Assembly (NCBI GenBank): GCA_015039365.1
Contig: WION01000186.1
Span: 1 to 64,000, forward strand
DNA from: Amanita rubescens
Taxonomy: Eukaryota; Basidiomycota; Agaricomycetes; Agaricales; Amanitaceae
DNA length: 64,000 bases
Direction: 5' to 3'
Below, piece after piece: positions 11,308 through 22,856 of this stretch. The notes beneath the pieces were generated by a model, which was not told the origin of the DNA, searched no databases, and worked only from the letters and a program-made list of their open reading frames with translations. A program made the position numbers and the translations under genes. Position 1 is the stretch's first letter; every line of letters starts with the position of its first letter.

Positions 11308-12461
11308 TTAAGGGTAGTGACAAAAGCATACTATTAATATTTCCCTGACTCGGCTTGTGATCGGTCTCACAGTCGGGTTTTGGTCCCAACACTGCTCGAG
11401 CATTCTTGAGAGCCATCTACGATTGCGAATGTCTTCAGGTATACCGGGACGTTTCCCCTCCCTTATGATTCGCAGAACATCCGGGACCCGCTGCTCTGTC
11501 GAAAAGGGGACGTCCTCTGTGAAAATCTGACGATGGTATAATGTAAAGATAGCGAAAGGGGTCTGAGCAGGGCTTATACCTCAATGACAGTCATGGCGAA
11601 TGCAAAAATGTCAGTGGCTATGGAATAATCGGGGCTTTCATCTTCTGAGCCTGCTGAATCGGAGAGCTCTGGTGCCATCCATCTAGCCGCCGCTCGTGGT
11701 TCATAGCCAGCAAACTTCCGTGAATCACCGACATGAACAAGCTCATAATCCGCAATTACAGCATTTCTTTCCTTGTCCACAAATACATTCGCCTGGCGTA
11801 AAACCGTCTCAGCAAATGGATGTCAAGATTTTCGACTCACGTACGCCACGCAAGTCCCCGTGAATGACGGGTTCTTCCAGTGTATGGAGATAGTGGAGTC
11901 CTTCTGCTATGCCTCGGATCTATGTATATTAGTCAGTATTGCATGCGTGTAACATTGGAGTAATAACCAGATGTATCCTGTGGCTAAATGACATGGTCTT
12001 CGCCTTCAGGTATTCAATGACGTTGCCTTGAGCGTAGTATTCCATGACAAGTGCAGGCATCACTCCGCAATCACGAGTGTATCCATAACATTTTGCAATA
12101 TTTTTATGATCTAAAATGGCCCAACGGTCGACGTATCGTTCCAGTCTCTATTGTTAGCATCAAACATAAATGACTACTCCAGTAGCCTAAACAACTTACA
12201 GCGGTGAAGGTTTCAATGAACTCCTTGCTCCAAATATGGCGCGGACGGAATGCTTTGATGGCGAGGACACAGGGCAATGTAGAGTCTGTTAGGCAGGTCA
12301 GTCGTAGTATCCGGCATTAGAAAAGCTGCTTTAAAACTTTGTACTGTGTGCGTCCCGGTGTAAAGGTCAGAGAACTGGCCTTCTCCTTCTGGGGTGGCAG
12401 ACATTTTGTGGAGCTTTCCTGTGAGATCCCGGACGGGGTCGGGTTCGAGGAGAAGAGACAT
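11308..12461 (-). CDS. TKL-like protein kinase with DYE in place of DFG
   Basis: A complete kinase domain can be assembled over about six exons with GT-AG introns. Landmarks are the Gly-loop GEGQFSDLYTG, the catalytic lysine in LAIKAFRP, LDHKNIAKCYGY, hinge MPALVMEYYAQGN, catalytic loop VIHGDLRGV, ADYELVHVG at the DFG position, RWMAPELSD (APE), ATDIFAFAMTVIE, and C-lobe MLEQCWDQNPTVRPI. The catalytic HxD Asp and the VAIK Lys are present. The metal-binding DFG reads DYE, so the Asp is kept and Phe-Gly is replaced. The last codons read ILIVCFCHYP before a TAA. This fits the expanded fungal tyrosine-kinase-like families. Its closest relative in the window is the gene at 21,668-22,856. Confidence 0.85.
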
Positions 12462-12769
12462 GCCTTGAGCCCAAAGGAACGACAGCTACGCCACGTCAAA
12501 GTCCCTTTTTAAGCTAGCAAGGCGCCAAATTGGGCTCTGTAATGGCAAGGTGGGAAGAAAGGAGCACAGGCCGTATGGGAATGAATCCTTTGTGATCGAT
12601 GGGCAAAATCGAGTCACGCATAGACGAGCAGTATAGCTTAGCGATGCATGCACACTGCATTCAGGGTTGAAGCTAATAACGTTGAATGCTTATCTGAAGT
12701 GTCTCTTGCTTTCGATTACGTCGTCCCATACCACTGCTTATCTCACTAGCTCATACGTGCATTATCTGA

Positions 12770-13104
12770 TCAGGACCATTTACACCAGCTGCCGCACCGA
12801 TCCAGGACTGTTCCACCATGCTGAAATGTTTTCAAAAAGCGGAAAAAGAGAGAATACCTCGAGCAGCTCAATGTCCATTCGGTCCTTCAGCGCTTCAAAG
12901 CAGTCATGAACCTAGTGCACCGTTATCAGTCGATGGCAAACACAGGAAAGCGATCAGTACCGCATTGAGATCTTGAAGCGTCAATACATTTTTTAACGTT
13001 CTCGATCCGACGAAGCGTTGATGAATCTTTTGCATAATGCTATCGATACCGTGCTCGTCAAGTACCAGCAGAACCACGTTGCGTAGTCTTCCGTCTAAAC
13101 TCAT
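12770..13104 (-). CDS. Small hypothetical protein, two or three exons
   Basis: An exon starting MSLDGRLRNVVLLVLDEHG reads to LQDLNA, then a 49-nt GTACTG...TAG intron joins to VHDCFEALKDRMDIELLE. A possible further intron leads to a TGA near 12,770. The total is roughly 80-85 residues. I do not recognise the family. It lies head-to-tail behind the kinase start on the same strand, about 310 bp upstream of it. Support comes only from the tidy splice sites and charged, helical-looking sequence. Confidence 0.35.
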
Positions 13105-14825
13105 GTTTCGCGAGCGTTAATATAAATTTGGCGGGCGATAGCAATAGTTTCTATCTCAGTGTCAGTATGACGATTAACAGTTCATCGTCCACGCAGCAGC
13201 AAAAGATGCCTCATCTCCAACATTCCTCGACCAGAACGAGCCTAGAAGAGTCAAAGTTCGTTAGTCATAGGAATAGGAGAATATGCTGCGTACCTCAACG
13301 TATTGTCGAACGAACATTGACTGCAGCTGCAAGTTTCGGAAGCGTGCGACATAATACGGTCGAAGGCCGAGGGCAAACGGATGCCAAGGCGCGTGCGCAG
13401 GAGTCGCTTGGGCAGAGAAAACGGACATTGCAATCCGACCTTTGGAAATTCAGGTGAACTGTGTTGACTCGTCATTGCCCTCGTGAGGACGGCGGTGAGG
13501 GTAACGCTCGAGGACTAGAGACAAGGACACGAAAGACGCCGACACACGAGAACTGACCTGTCAGGAGAGGACCACAAAGGCTCCTGTAACGATTGAGCCG
13601 CGGATGAGCGGCAACCGGGCAATTCAACTTTCCGAGCCTATGAGCTACGAGGGGAAATCCATATCGGTCCCCAGAGTCGTCTCGTCTGCAGTACTCTCTC
13701 GCACACCCAGTCTCAACCCCGGATGTTCTCTCTGCATAACAATGTTAGGCTATTGTCCCCGAATCCGTTGTAGAAACTAACTGGTCCAACGTCGTCCTCG
13801 AACCAGCTGTACCAAGGCTTCTTCGTTTCGCAAAACCACCTTTAGTTGAAGTCACCATTGATTTCACGAGGCGTCCTTCGTTCCAAGCCGTCCTTGAACC
13901 ACTGGTGGAATGTGCCGAGCCTATGTTTGACTCCGAGCCCACGTTCGATCTTGGTGGATTCCGTTCCCGAAGAGCAAACTGAGCGGGAGTTTAGAGCGAT
14001 TTCGCTGATGTCATGGTTGAAGAAACAGCTTACTCTATTCACTGGTTGTGACGATATGCAATTGTGGGCGTCTATCAAGTGGAAGTTTCAGAAGATGTGG
14101 GTACCGAAGGTGAAGCATACACAATGGTTGAAACGCAAACAAACTATTCTTTGCTGACGGGAATGATCTGGTGGACAAGCGGTTATACTAGTCTTTTTCT
14201 TCTTTTTCGCCTCTTTATTTTCTTCCGGTTAGGGTTGGAATATTATTGCATCTATTACATTCAAGTCGAGATAATCACAGGCATGCGCAATTGTACAATC
14301 TTTATGTGACGGCTTAACTGTACTCTATGCAACACAAATGGAGAAGTAAAAGATGCTGCCCTAAAGAAATCACCATGCTGGTTCACGCCGGTCCATGTTG
14401 GTTCACAATGAAACATGATGAACTTGTAAAGAAACATGGATTTTGCCCGATATTGCAAGTCATAATCCCTGCTCAATCTTTGTACAGCTGCCGGTTAACG
14501 CCCGTTCGCGATGCATCATGTTTTCTTTTGAGTTCGCAACCCTTTGAACCAAGTTCCAGATGTCGATGCCTTTGGCGCCTCTTCAGGCCTTTCAACTTCC
14601 TCAATAGCTCGTTTCTACCATTGTATGCACCCTTGTCAGCAATGGATTGGGACGACAATCAAGTTCCACAAACCTTTCCCTTCGATGATGACTCTTGCTC
14701 TGCCAGCTCTTGAACCCCCTCGCCATCATCAGCCTCCACGTCTGGATGAAAGTCCTTATAAGTCAGAATGTTATCTATGAATATTGACTTTGCATACCAT
14801 ATACTGAACCCCTTTCACCGCAGGA
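13105..14825. other. No confident gene; one coding-looking segment at about 13,751-13,999 (+)
   Basis: After a possible acceptor (TTAG) at about 13,750 the plus strand is open for about 80 codons (IVPESVVETNWSNVVLEP...FDSEPTFDLGGF) up to a TGA. The composition looks coding, but I recognise no domain and find no matching start exon. The rest of the interval shows only short frames. Confidence 0.25.
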
Positions 14826-16403
14826 TCACACCTCAGCCCATGCGATGGGTACACTGTTCTTTTTCGTTGGGAAGAATAGCTCACCAGCCCAGTCGTTTGC
14901 AACTGACGAGGCTGCTGTACTTTCTTGTCCAATGAATACTACTTTCCATGTAATATCCCGCAATCGATGGGGCAAGTGTTCTCGTACTTTCTTCATGCCG
15001 TCAATCAGTGAACCGTGCATAGAACTTATCGTTAGTTGAAACACATGGATATCCTTTTCAAGCACAAGCGCGCTGTCGATCCCAGGGGCACCCTTGGGTG
15101 CAACCCAAAAAAAGGGAGGCACCCCAGTAGTCAAAGCTCTCCACGTTGAGGGAATGACCTTAGACGATTCTGTTAACCGGATGACATTGGGACGTTTCTT
15201 AGGCTGCATCCATTCGCACTGTACGGGTCTTCCAGCTGCAAAGTAACTGTGGAACAGATGTTCATAAATGTACCCAGCGGCTGAACGTGTCTCGCTGTGT
15301 TGACTCAGTGCTCGGAAGAACGTCAGCCTGATATTGTTGTCAGACTCTCGAAGAGCTTCTCCTAAGACCTGGCAAATGGTTTCTGTTGGCACAAAGGCGC
15401 GGGGAATAGTGCGATCGACCTCGGACTCCCGGGAGATAGACGGCCGGCAAAAGTAAAATTTCGATGGCGACAGGGCATTCTGCTCTATCGCCAATAGCAT
15501 GTCCTCGCTTCTTTTCACGGCCACTGGGGCTTCAGCTCTGTACGCGCACTCAATCTCTATATCCGTATCACCTGCTTCAATGAAACCCAGTAGGGTTCGT
15601 GGATCACAGCCCCACTTTTTACTCAAAGACGTCATACGATTGACATCAAGATTCAGCAGATTGCTGGTAATTATATCAACCCCAACCTATGGAAAGAGTG
15701 CGAGTCACTTACGCAAGGATTTCAATCTCATTCAGAGTCCAAAGATCCATAATGTAGCATGAAGCACGAGCCTCCTTGCTCCAACTCTTCCACCGGTCTT
15801 CCTTCGGCGATGTTGCTTGGATTACACGGACCTTGCCAGGTCTAGACAGAAAGATGGCACTGGGACTTCTCATTTGGTAGTTCGAGTCCGAAAGGGCCCA
15901 CATGAAGTCGAACAAGTTATTAATGGGTGGTAGCATACCATCAATAGAGTGAGTAGTGAATCCTGATTCTTGAAAGAGTGCGTAAAATGGCCTGTCATCC
16001 GGAAAATCCAGTGCAACTGGACGCCTCTCCCCGAGAGATACGACAAGCACATAGATAAGAAAAAGGGTTTTTCCTGGCAGAAGGTATGACGTCCAACTCC
16101 CCAGGTGTGGCAAACAAACCTACCTATGCCGGGTTGTCCTGTGACATAAGCCCCTCGATGGTACCTAGGTCCCTTCAATGCCTGCAGCGCGTCGCGATAC
16201 TCTTGTCGAACAAATATTTTATCAGAATATGTGACGGCGGTGGGAAAGAGCCTCTGAAAGGCCTCGAGATATCTGCCAAGGTTGATATATTCGATATTCA
16301 AGTCAGGGTCCGTGAACAGCACGCTGTTGGATCTACCCCAAACTGCGTGAGTAAACTCGTGCAGTTGGCCATAGAAGTATTCCAATGTAGGTTCAGTGCT
16401 CAT
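14826..16403 (-). CDS. Crinkler/RHS-like P-loop NTPase with C-terminal nuclease-type domain
   Basis: Three exons give a protein of about 485 residues. Exon 1 (MSTEPTLEYFYGQ...) ends inside the Walker A motif GQPGIGKTLF, split by a 50-nt intron near 16,075-16,125. The second part reads YVLVVSLGERRPVALDF. The third exon begins at an intron near 15,690 (ILALGLIITSNLL...) and runs to IAWAEV. Near the C-terminus, GAPGIDSALVLEKDIHVFQLTIS matches the acidic-hydrophobic core of the PD-(D/E)xK-like nuclease found in RHS and Crinkler proteins. In other organisms these act as translocated or nuclear toxins and effectors. In basidiomycetes the role is unknown. The reading frame is intact, unlike several neighbours. 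Confidence 0.75.
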
Positions 16404-16827
16404 GATCCCAAAAGGTGAAGGGTTTTAGAAGTTGTCGCTTAGGATGTCTCGGACGTCTTCCACCTGGAGATCCCACAGTTTGAGCCTTTTATGGCTGGTT
16501 TAACATGAATATGACTCACTAGTAATGAGGCTGAATGTCGCTTTTTCTCGACACCGGCGTTAAATCTTCGCGTAATTTGTGGAATCCTGTCAAGAGCAAC
16601 TTGAATAATAAAAGTTTGCTCGTAGCCCGCTGATGTAAACCATACCAATTTGGGAATCTGATCCATCGCTAAACAACGTAATGTGGGGACGTTGTGAATT
16701 AAACCGTTGGACGCGGACCTCTCTTGCTCATGAAAGAAATATACAGAATATTCTGAGAATTCTGCATTATGTTGTCTTTGCGTAAACAAACACACATAAG
16801 GGCCCTATGAAAGCCAGCGCAAAAGGT
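16404..16827. other. Intergenic, head-to-head promoter region
   Basis: This lies between the divergently oriented Crinkler-like gene and the carrier relic. A minus-strand open frame at 16,439-16,795 has no recognisable motif and is not called. Confidence 0.4.
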
Positions 16828-18222
16828 ATGAGCGACAGTCGAATTTCTCAATTCTATGCTCATGGACGCGGGCGTGGGCAATCACCAGGCTGGCCTCCAC
16901 CGTTGACTTTATCGCTGGCACGCTCTCCGTGAGAGCACTGACAGCTACCATTTATAGATGTTCAAATGATTACTGCCAGGGAATCGCTGGTCTCATAGTA
17001 GGACATCCATTCGATACCAGTAAGCATCAGAACTTTTCGCCTTAATCATCTTTTCACTCAAATGAAAACGCAGTCCAAGTCCGCTTTCAGAGCCCGACAA
17101 TCGCCGGGAAATATTCTTCTACTCTTCATGCCTTTGTGTCTATCGTCCACGAAGAGCGTTTGGCTGTTCTATTCAAGGGAATCACGTCACCCTTGGTACG
17201 CCGTTTCAAATTTCAACCACTATCGGGGGTGCGCTGACAAAGTAGCCAATGCATAGATTACAGCAGCGCTTTTGAACGGCCTCATATTTTCCTCGTATCA
17301 CTTCTTCCTCAAGGTTCAACGCGAGAATATCGATGCAATACCCGACACCGATGGAGCTTATCAAGATCCGACAACAAGACCAGCTCGTTCGCACCTCCGC
17401 CAGCCAAATCGCGCTCAAAATTTTCAAAGAATCCGGCATTCCGGGACTTTATCGTGGAATGACAGTCACGATTCTTAGAGATATTGGATACGCAGCCTAC
17501 TTTGTCGGAGTACATCTTTCAAACCCGAAAACTCGTCGCCACCTTTGAGCTAATCGATACCAGTACGAAGGTACTTTACGCTTTTTCCCGGGATCTACCG
17601 CGAGACTGGTACGCTACCTTGGTAGCTGGCGGTGTAGCAGGGATAGGTAAGCTTACTTCGAGAGCAAAAAACTCTTACATATATGCGCTCGTTTAGTCGG
17701 CTGGACGGCAATGTTCCCTCTGGGTGTAGTCAAGACAAGAATGCAAGGATCGGCTGGGGCATATCACGTCTTGCAGACACACGAACTAGAAGCGACTATG
17801 CCCCAATCTCCTTCCTTGGCACAACAGCCCCTTCTGAACACGATGGGGGCAATAGAGCCTGATCCATACCGTAGTGTGGCCTTGACCATCAGCAACTCCT
17901 ATAGAGCAGAAGGCTTTAGAGAGCTGGCCCCAACCATCATCTGGTGAGAGTGCTATTCCAGATTCGCGCATGAGACGAAATCTATTTGAGGTTTCATCAA
18001 ATTTCACGTGTGCTCGAGCCTAGTTCTATCTTTCTCCAGCCTCTCTCTCGCATAGATTAATTCAGCCGGCTAATTGAATGACGCAGCGCTATACTTGTCA
18101 ACATGGTCACATTTGCCACGTTCGAGATGATGACGGCCTCTTTTTTTTATTTTCAATCAATCCGCTGGTGTCTAGAGCGGTGTAGACTTGGGTTCCCCAA
18201 TGCCCTTACTTTTATTTTTTAA
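16828..18222 (+). pseudogene. Mitochondrial carrier (SLC25), internally deleted
   Basis: SLC25 carriers move metabolites across the inner mitochondrial membrane. The three carrier signatures are present in order: HPFDTIQVRFQ, TPMELIKIRQQ and FPLGVVKTRMQ. Between them lie FKGITSPL, GIPGLYRGMTVTILRDIGYAAYFVG and LVAGGVAGI. The set resembles the carnitine/acylcarnitine-ornithine branch. Damage is visible in several places. A frame change sits just before VDFIAGTLS. About 20 codons (transmembrane segment 3) are missing between ENIDAIP and TPMELIKIR, with a frame change. A disrupted stretch precedes WYATLVAGG. Four codons are lost at GFR/ELAPT, where relatives have GFWRGLAPT. In signature 1 the usual basic residue is Gln. 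The protein could not form six membrane helices. Confidence 0.8.
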
Positions 18223-18726
18223 TCACCCTGCACTTTTTAACATGACTCTCTTGATCCATGGGCGAAACCTATCATGCCATCTAGTACCCAACAGACTCTG
18301 AAGCTTATCTGCCAGTACCGCCAGAGTCGATGAAATGGACCGCCGTGTCTTCAGAAGTGGCAGCTGCGGGTTGAGTAATGAGAATAGAACGACGACGAGC
18401 CTGGCAAAGCATCGTGCCCCATCCTCTAGCCTCTACCCTCGGGCGCAACCGGAATTCGTGAGCTCGCTCCGGAGTCCGCTTACAGGACGAATTCCAAATG
18501 CTACTTCTAAGGTTGTAGGTGGGTCGAATGGGTCGACCTGGCGAGGAAGATGAAAATCAAAACAAAACGCTTGATCCCTGATCGGGTGGGCATGCCCTCA
18601 ATTAGATGATTTGAACTTCCCTCGCATCCAATTTATCGCGAATCGAATAAATGCGTGGCATGGTTAATTTCAACTAACTTGGATTAAAAACCGTCAAGAT
18701 ACTTCAATACATAGATAAAGCTAGAT
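18223..18726. other. Intergenic between convergent genes
   Basis: No gene is seen here. This is shared 3' flank of the carrier relic and the secreted-protein gene, with only short frames. Confidence 0.4.
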
Positions 18727-19408
18727 TCAGAGGTGTTTTTTGAACCACACCTTAGCCTTGCCAAACAAGGCAACCAACCCATTCTGGCCCTGGCCCTTTC
18801 CGGGTTTCGGGATATTGGGGTTAAAGAAATTCTTTGGATCACCGCATATCTGAAAAAAGTTGTCCTTCCAATAGTCGTCGGACACGGAAACAATTTGGAT
18901 CTCCCTCGGTTTTGCCACCTGTACAAAGTCAAGTGTGTGTGTAAGAGATGTCTACACGTTCAAATGGTATACTACTGACCGCTGGCCCTGCTTGTACCCA
19001 AATGGCACCGGTAGCCAGATCCGCGCCGGGTGCTGTTACAGGATCCAAATCTTGGCTGACGGCTGATATTGTGGCCCCGCTGCTATAATGTATTTCAACC
19101 TTCATTGCAGATTCATTGGTGGACCATATAAGCTGCGTTATCTTTGTAGGCACCTGCGAAGGGTGTGAGATGACTGCCGACATGGATCCAAAATACCGAT
19201 ATATAACTTCGACGCTGACTGTCAAGAACAGTGTCAGACGGTGTTTTTAGTAAAATAAAAAGTACCGACCGATGGTTTCCAGACGCCACCGTCCTCTGAT
19301 AACAATTTCTTCCAATCTAGGAACGCCTGGTCTCGCGATACGTAGGCTGGCGCCGCGAATGAAAAAGTGATAAACAACGAAAAGAATATTATGTATGAGA
19401 ACAACATG
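18727..19408 (-). CDS. Small secreted protein, conserved-looking, unknown function
   Basis: The start at 19,408 gives a signal peptide (MLFSYIIFFSLFITFSFAA). Three exons with GT-AG introns then join APAYVSRDQAFLDWKKLL...VWKPSV to VSVEVIYRYFGSMSAVIS...GAIWVQAGPA, and on to VAKPREIQIVSVSDDYW...AKVWFKKHL and a stop. The total is about 180 residues. There are few cysteines, and the Lys/Gly-rich C-terminal part follows an aromatic, beta-looking middle. I do not know a named family. Length, signal peptide and clean frame fit a secreted cell-wall or effector-like protein. Confidence 0.65.
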
Positions 19409-20103
19409 TTTGAGAATGCGTCAGCCGGCGTTTGATCTGGCACGGAGAAAAAAAGGGAATGTGCAGTAATGGAGACCAGCTCTGGTGTGTGGTTTGAAGT
19501 TAGCACCTTTTATACGTTCGATGCTAATGTTGGCAATCACGACACCTGATAGGAGACTTGAGAAATATCAGGGAATGATGGTTGTATTGGATCAGATCAT
19601 CCAGACACTGGAATTTTGAAGGGGCAGAGAAGTTGCTGTTGGATGCAATGAAGGCTAGGGCTGCAGCTGGCTGCACACCGTACCCGTGCCGTTGCCACTC
19701 TACGTGACCATCCAAACTACGGCCGTCAACGGGATTAGACGGCATGGACGGGAATGTCCGAACAAATTTTATTTCTTTTGATGATGGCAAAAATACTTAT
19801 TGATTGTCCATCTCCTGAGCTGATGCCGCTGAACACCGTGTGCATGCCGGCCGTGCTTTTTATTTGGTGATGATGTCAAGCCTGGGATCGCACTCAGACT
19901 AGCTCGGCCATTGACAACTCAAGAAATGGACGGAACAATTGGAAAGAAATTACTAGATCGCTCCAACTTGAACGCACTGCCGCCGAGGAAGTAGCTGGCA
20001 ATGTGGTCCTAGATCAGGTTGATTTGTCATGTCGATGGGGGACACAGTCAAGCTTGAGTTACTGTCTCGGTCTCACCATTGGTTATGACTAAGAATTGTT
20101 CAT
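19409..20103. other. Intergenic, nothing recognised
   Basis: No supported gene is present. A short minus-strand frame (19,524-19,790) lacks motifs. Confidence 0.35.
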
Positions 20104-20318
20104 CGAAGCTCAACGCGAGCAGCCGCTGCTATTGCTGCAGAAAAGCTTGATGAATTTGGTAAGTAATTTCATTCCATCGTATTTCCGGCACATTGTACAG
20201 CACCACTAAGCGCAAGCGAGCAACTAAGTCTACCCACAACGATCAGGCAGATATTGATGTAGATGACGGCGATTTTGCATCCGATACTTCTTCTAGTGTT
20301 GCCGCCGAGTCAGCTTAG
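20104..20318 (+). pseudogene. Possible hAT-type transposase N-terminal relic
   Basis: An alanine-rich block (AAAAIAAEKLDEF) is followed by a GTAAGT...ACAG intron, then TTKRKRATKS and an acidic/serine tail (DDGDFASDTSSSVAAESA) ending in TAG. I associate this Ala-rich, then basic, then acidic-serine arrangement with the N-termini of basidiomycete hAT transposases. No BED finger or catalytic domain follows, so at most a fragment survives. Confidence 0.3.
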
Positions 20319-21667
20319 CTCAGCCAAACGAGTAATGGCCTTCGCGTTGCTCTCCCCTCTCCTTTAGCCCGTGTGCTCTTGGAACTAATTTTCCTGCCAT
20401 CCCATCATCGGTTGAGAGTCGTTCCTGGAAACTCTGCTTACAGTAGGTTGCTTACTGGGATCTACTGTCAGTCTATCAAAGGTCACCTGCTGCCTGCCAC
20501 CTGCACCTGTGATCTCATCAACGTGCGTGCTAGTTGTGTCCTCTGCCACGGAAAAGGGTAAACCCTACCCCACCTAGCATTTGTTTCGTTCCTCTGCCGC
20601 CCAAAAGGTTCGTAAATCCCTCGCTGATTTGTAAACTGTTTCGTTATCTAACAGACTCGGAATCTGCACGCTCCGGCTTCGTCGCCCGCTGCACACACCG
20701 CGCGCACACTTTCACCTGCTATCACCTGGTGCTGCCATTCGCACCTCATCTGCATGCTCCAACCGTCCACCCACTGCGCACACCTGCTAGTTGTGTTCTC
20801 GAGACAGAACCGACCCTTCCCTCTCCTATGCGCAATACCCCCCAACATCATACCCACACGCTCCCCACGGTCTCCTCAATGACACCCAACCTTCGGAATG
20901 CGCAGGCGATCATGACTGAGGGACCGTAAGTTGCCATCAGGAAAACACTGGGGTCCGCTTTGGTCCACTTTGGCCTCTTCAGACAAGAGGTCAAAGCACT
21001 AAAGCGGTCAAAGAGGTGACCACTTTCCAAAACTATCCTCTGAAAGTGGTCAGAATTACTTTCGGAGAGGGTGTGGCGCTTTCCAGAGAGATTTAGCTCC
21101 GGTGAGAGGGGGCATTTAGGTACACTAGTTAAAAATAGAACATAACTACAACATTTATTTCTTGCAATAATGCGACTCGTACTAATACAAATATAGTTAC
21201 CAAACAATACAGTGTGATGATTGGAGCGACATGCGGAAGGAAAGTCCCAGCGCGGTTACCGATGACGATGTTGAACTCGAGCGCGATTTCCGGCTTGGCA
21301 TTGTTGTCCGTAATTGTTGTCCGTAAAGAAACTGGACTAGGTCATAACCGAGGGTGTGGGTTAACAGGGCACTTCAACCCGCCTGTGGGGCAACAGCCTG
21401 AAAAGGTATCTAGTACCTTAATCTCTAGCATAACTACTCTCACGCACAATTCGTACTGTACATCGAGTCACTGGTCAATGGGCGTTAATCCACCAAGCTC
21501 AACTAAAACAAAAAATACTGTGTACGAATCCGGATATAGAATGACAGAAGAAATGATACTAAAACAATGAAAATCACTGCTGAAATCATTTTCAGGTTAT
21601 TCGTCAAAGTCAATAAGGGGGAATTGTGCGACCGGTTCTCAACATATTCCTATATATAAGGTAAGTT
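20319..21667. other. No supported gene; contains two adjacent hairpins
   Basis: The plus strand is C-rich and low in complexity from 20,500 to 20,900. The open frames there look compositional. The structured segment at 20,955-21,051 is listed separately. Confidence 0.35.
20955..21051. repeat. Two tandem hairpins
   Basis: The first hairpin is imperfect, about 24-bp arms at 20,955-20,979 and 20,985-21,007 around loop CAGAC, with GGCCTCTT opposite AAGAGGTC. The second is perfect: GACCACTTTC (21,018-21,027) and GAAAGTGGTC (21,042-21,051) with a 14-nt loop. The motif GACC/CTTT recurs in both, so they may be a single folded element or a small inverted-repeat mobile element. Confidence 0.6.
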
Positions 21668-22856
21668 TCAACGTTGATGGCGGTGACGGAAGCGTACAAT
21701 CAGTGCATCAACGACTTGATTAGCAGTTGGTCTAACTGCCGGATCTTTGTTCCAACACCGTTGAAGGAGCTGTGAAAACCACTGATGACTGTTGATTTCT
21801 TCTGGCACGTCCGGTCTCCGACCTTCTGATATCATACGTGCAACAGCCATATCCGACCTTCTTGATGTGAAAGGAACATCCCCCGTGAAAATCTGAAAAG
21901 ATAGCTTCGTGTTTCAACGATTGAAGATGAATTTTGAGTAGGTTAATACCTCAATGACAGTCATAGCAAACGCAAATATGTCAGTGGCTGTAGTGAAGTG
22001 GGGTCCGTCATCTTCGTCATCGCCCAACGACAGCTCGGGTGCCATCCACCTAACTGGGCCTGCAGGTTTGTTGGTAGTGAAGTTACTGCGATCAATAACA
22101 TGGCGAAGCTCATAATCGGAGAGTACAGCATGTCTGTCATCATCTACGAATATATTTACCTGTCACGCAATTCCATGTAAGCGCAGGATCCTAACGAACA
22201 TGTAACACACATACACCGCGCAGGTCTCCGTGTACTATAGGCTGTTCCTGTGAATGTAAATATTCGAGCCCTTGCGCGATATCCCGAACCTATCCACAAA
22301 GCTACCGTCAGTATTGAATTGCAAGCGCAAGGTATCATGATAGTAACCAGAAGAAGCCGGTCGTCGAACGACGGGCTTTCATTATTCAGATATCGTATTA
22401 TATTGCCTTTGGCGTAATACTTTATGACAAGCGCCGGCAGCGGCGGCTGTTTGGTGTACCCATAACATTTCGCGACATTTTTGTGGTCAAGGGTGACCCA
22501 ACGACCCACACATCGTTCCAGTGTCTATCGAAAGCGTCATGGATAAACGTGTTACACCAACTTCCAGCACGCACGGAACCAAAACGATCAATGTACTCCT
22601 TATCACGAAGATGACTCCCTCGGAATGCCTTGACGGCGACGACCTCGGGCAAGCCTAAGTAAGTCACTAAGATTATCCCCAGCAACATTAGTAAGATATA
22701 AAAACCTTGCACTTCGTGGTTCGCAGTGTAGAAGTCGGAGAACTCTCCAACGCCCAGAGGTTCACCACTTCTGAGTCGAAGTCTCCCTGTTAAATCCTCA
22801 AGCAGGTTTAGCACGGGATAAGAAAGATGATAAATGGGACACACAAGTTCGGGCAT
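21668..22856 (-). CDS. TKL-like protein kinase, paralogue of the 11.3-12.5 kb gene
   Basis: Over about six exons the kinase landmarks appear in order: Gly-loop GVGEFSDFYTA, lysine in VAVKAFRG, RWVTLDHKNVAKCYGY, hinge LPALVIKYYAKGN, catalytic loop IVHGDLRGV, LSDYELRHV at the DFG position, VRWMAPELS, TATDIFAFAMTVIE, and C-lobe LLQRCWNKDPAVRPTANQV. It shares with its paralogue the HGDLRG loop and the DYE replacement of DFG, and intron positions look the same. About 380 residues are expected. The segment between VKAFRG and RWVTL, near 22,520-22,590, is poorly matched, so an exon border there is uncertain. Confidence 0.8.
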
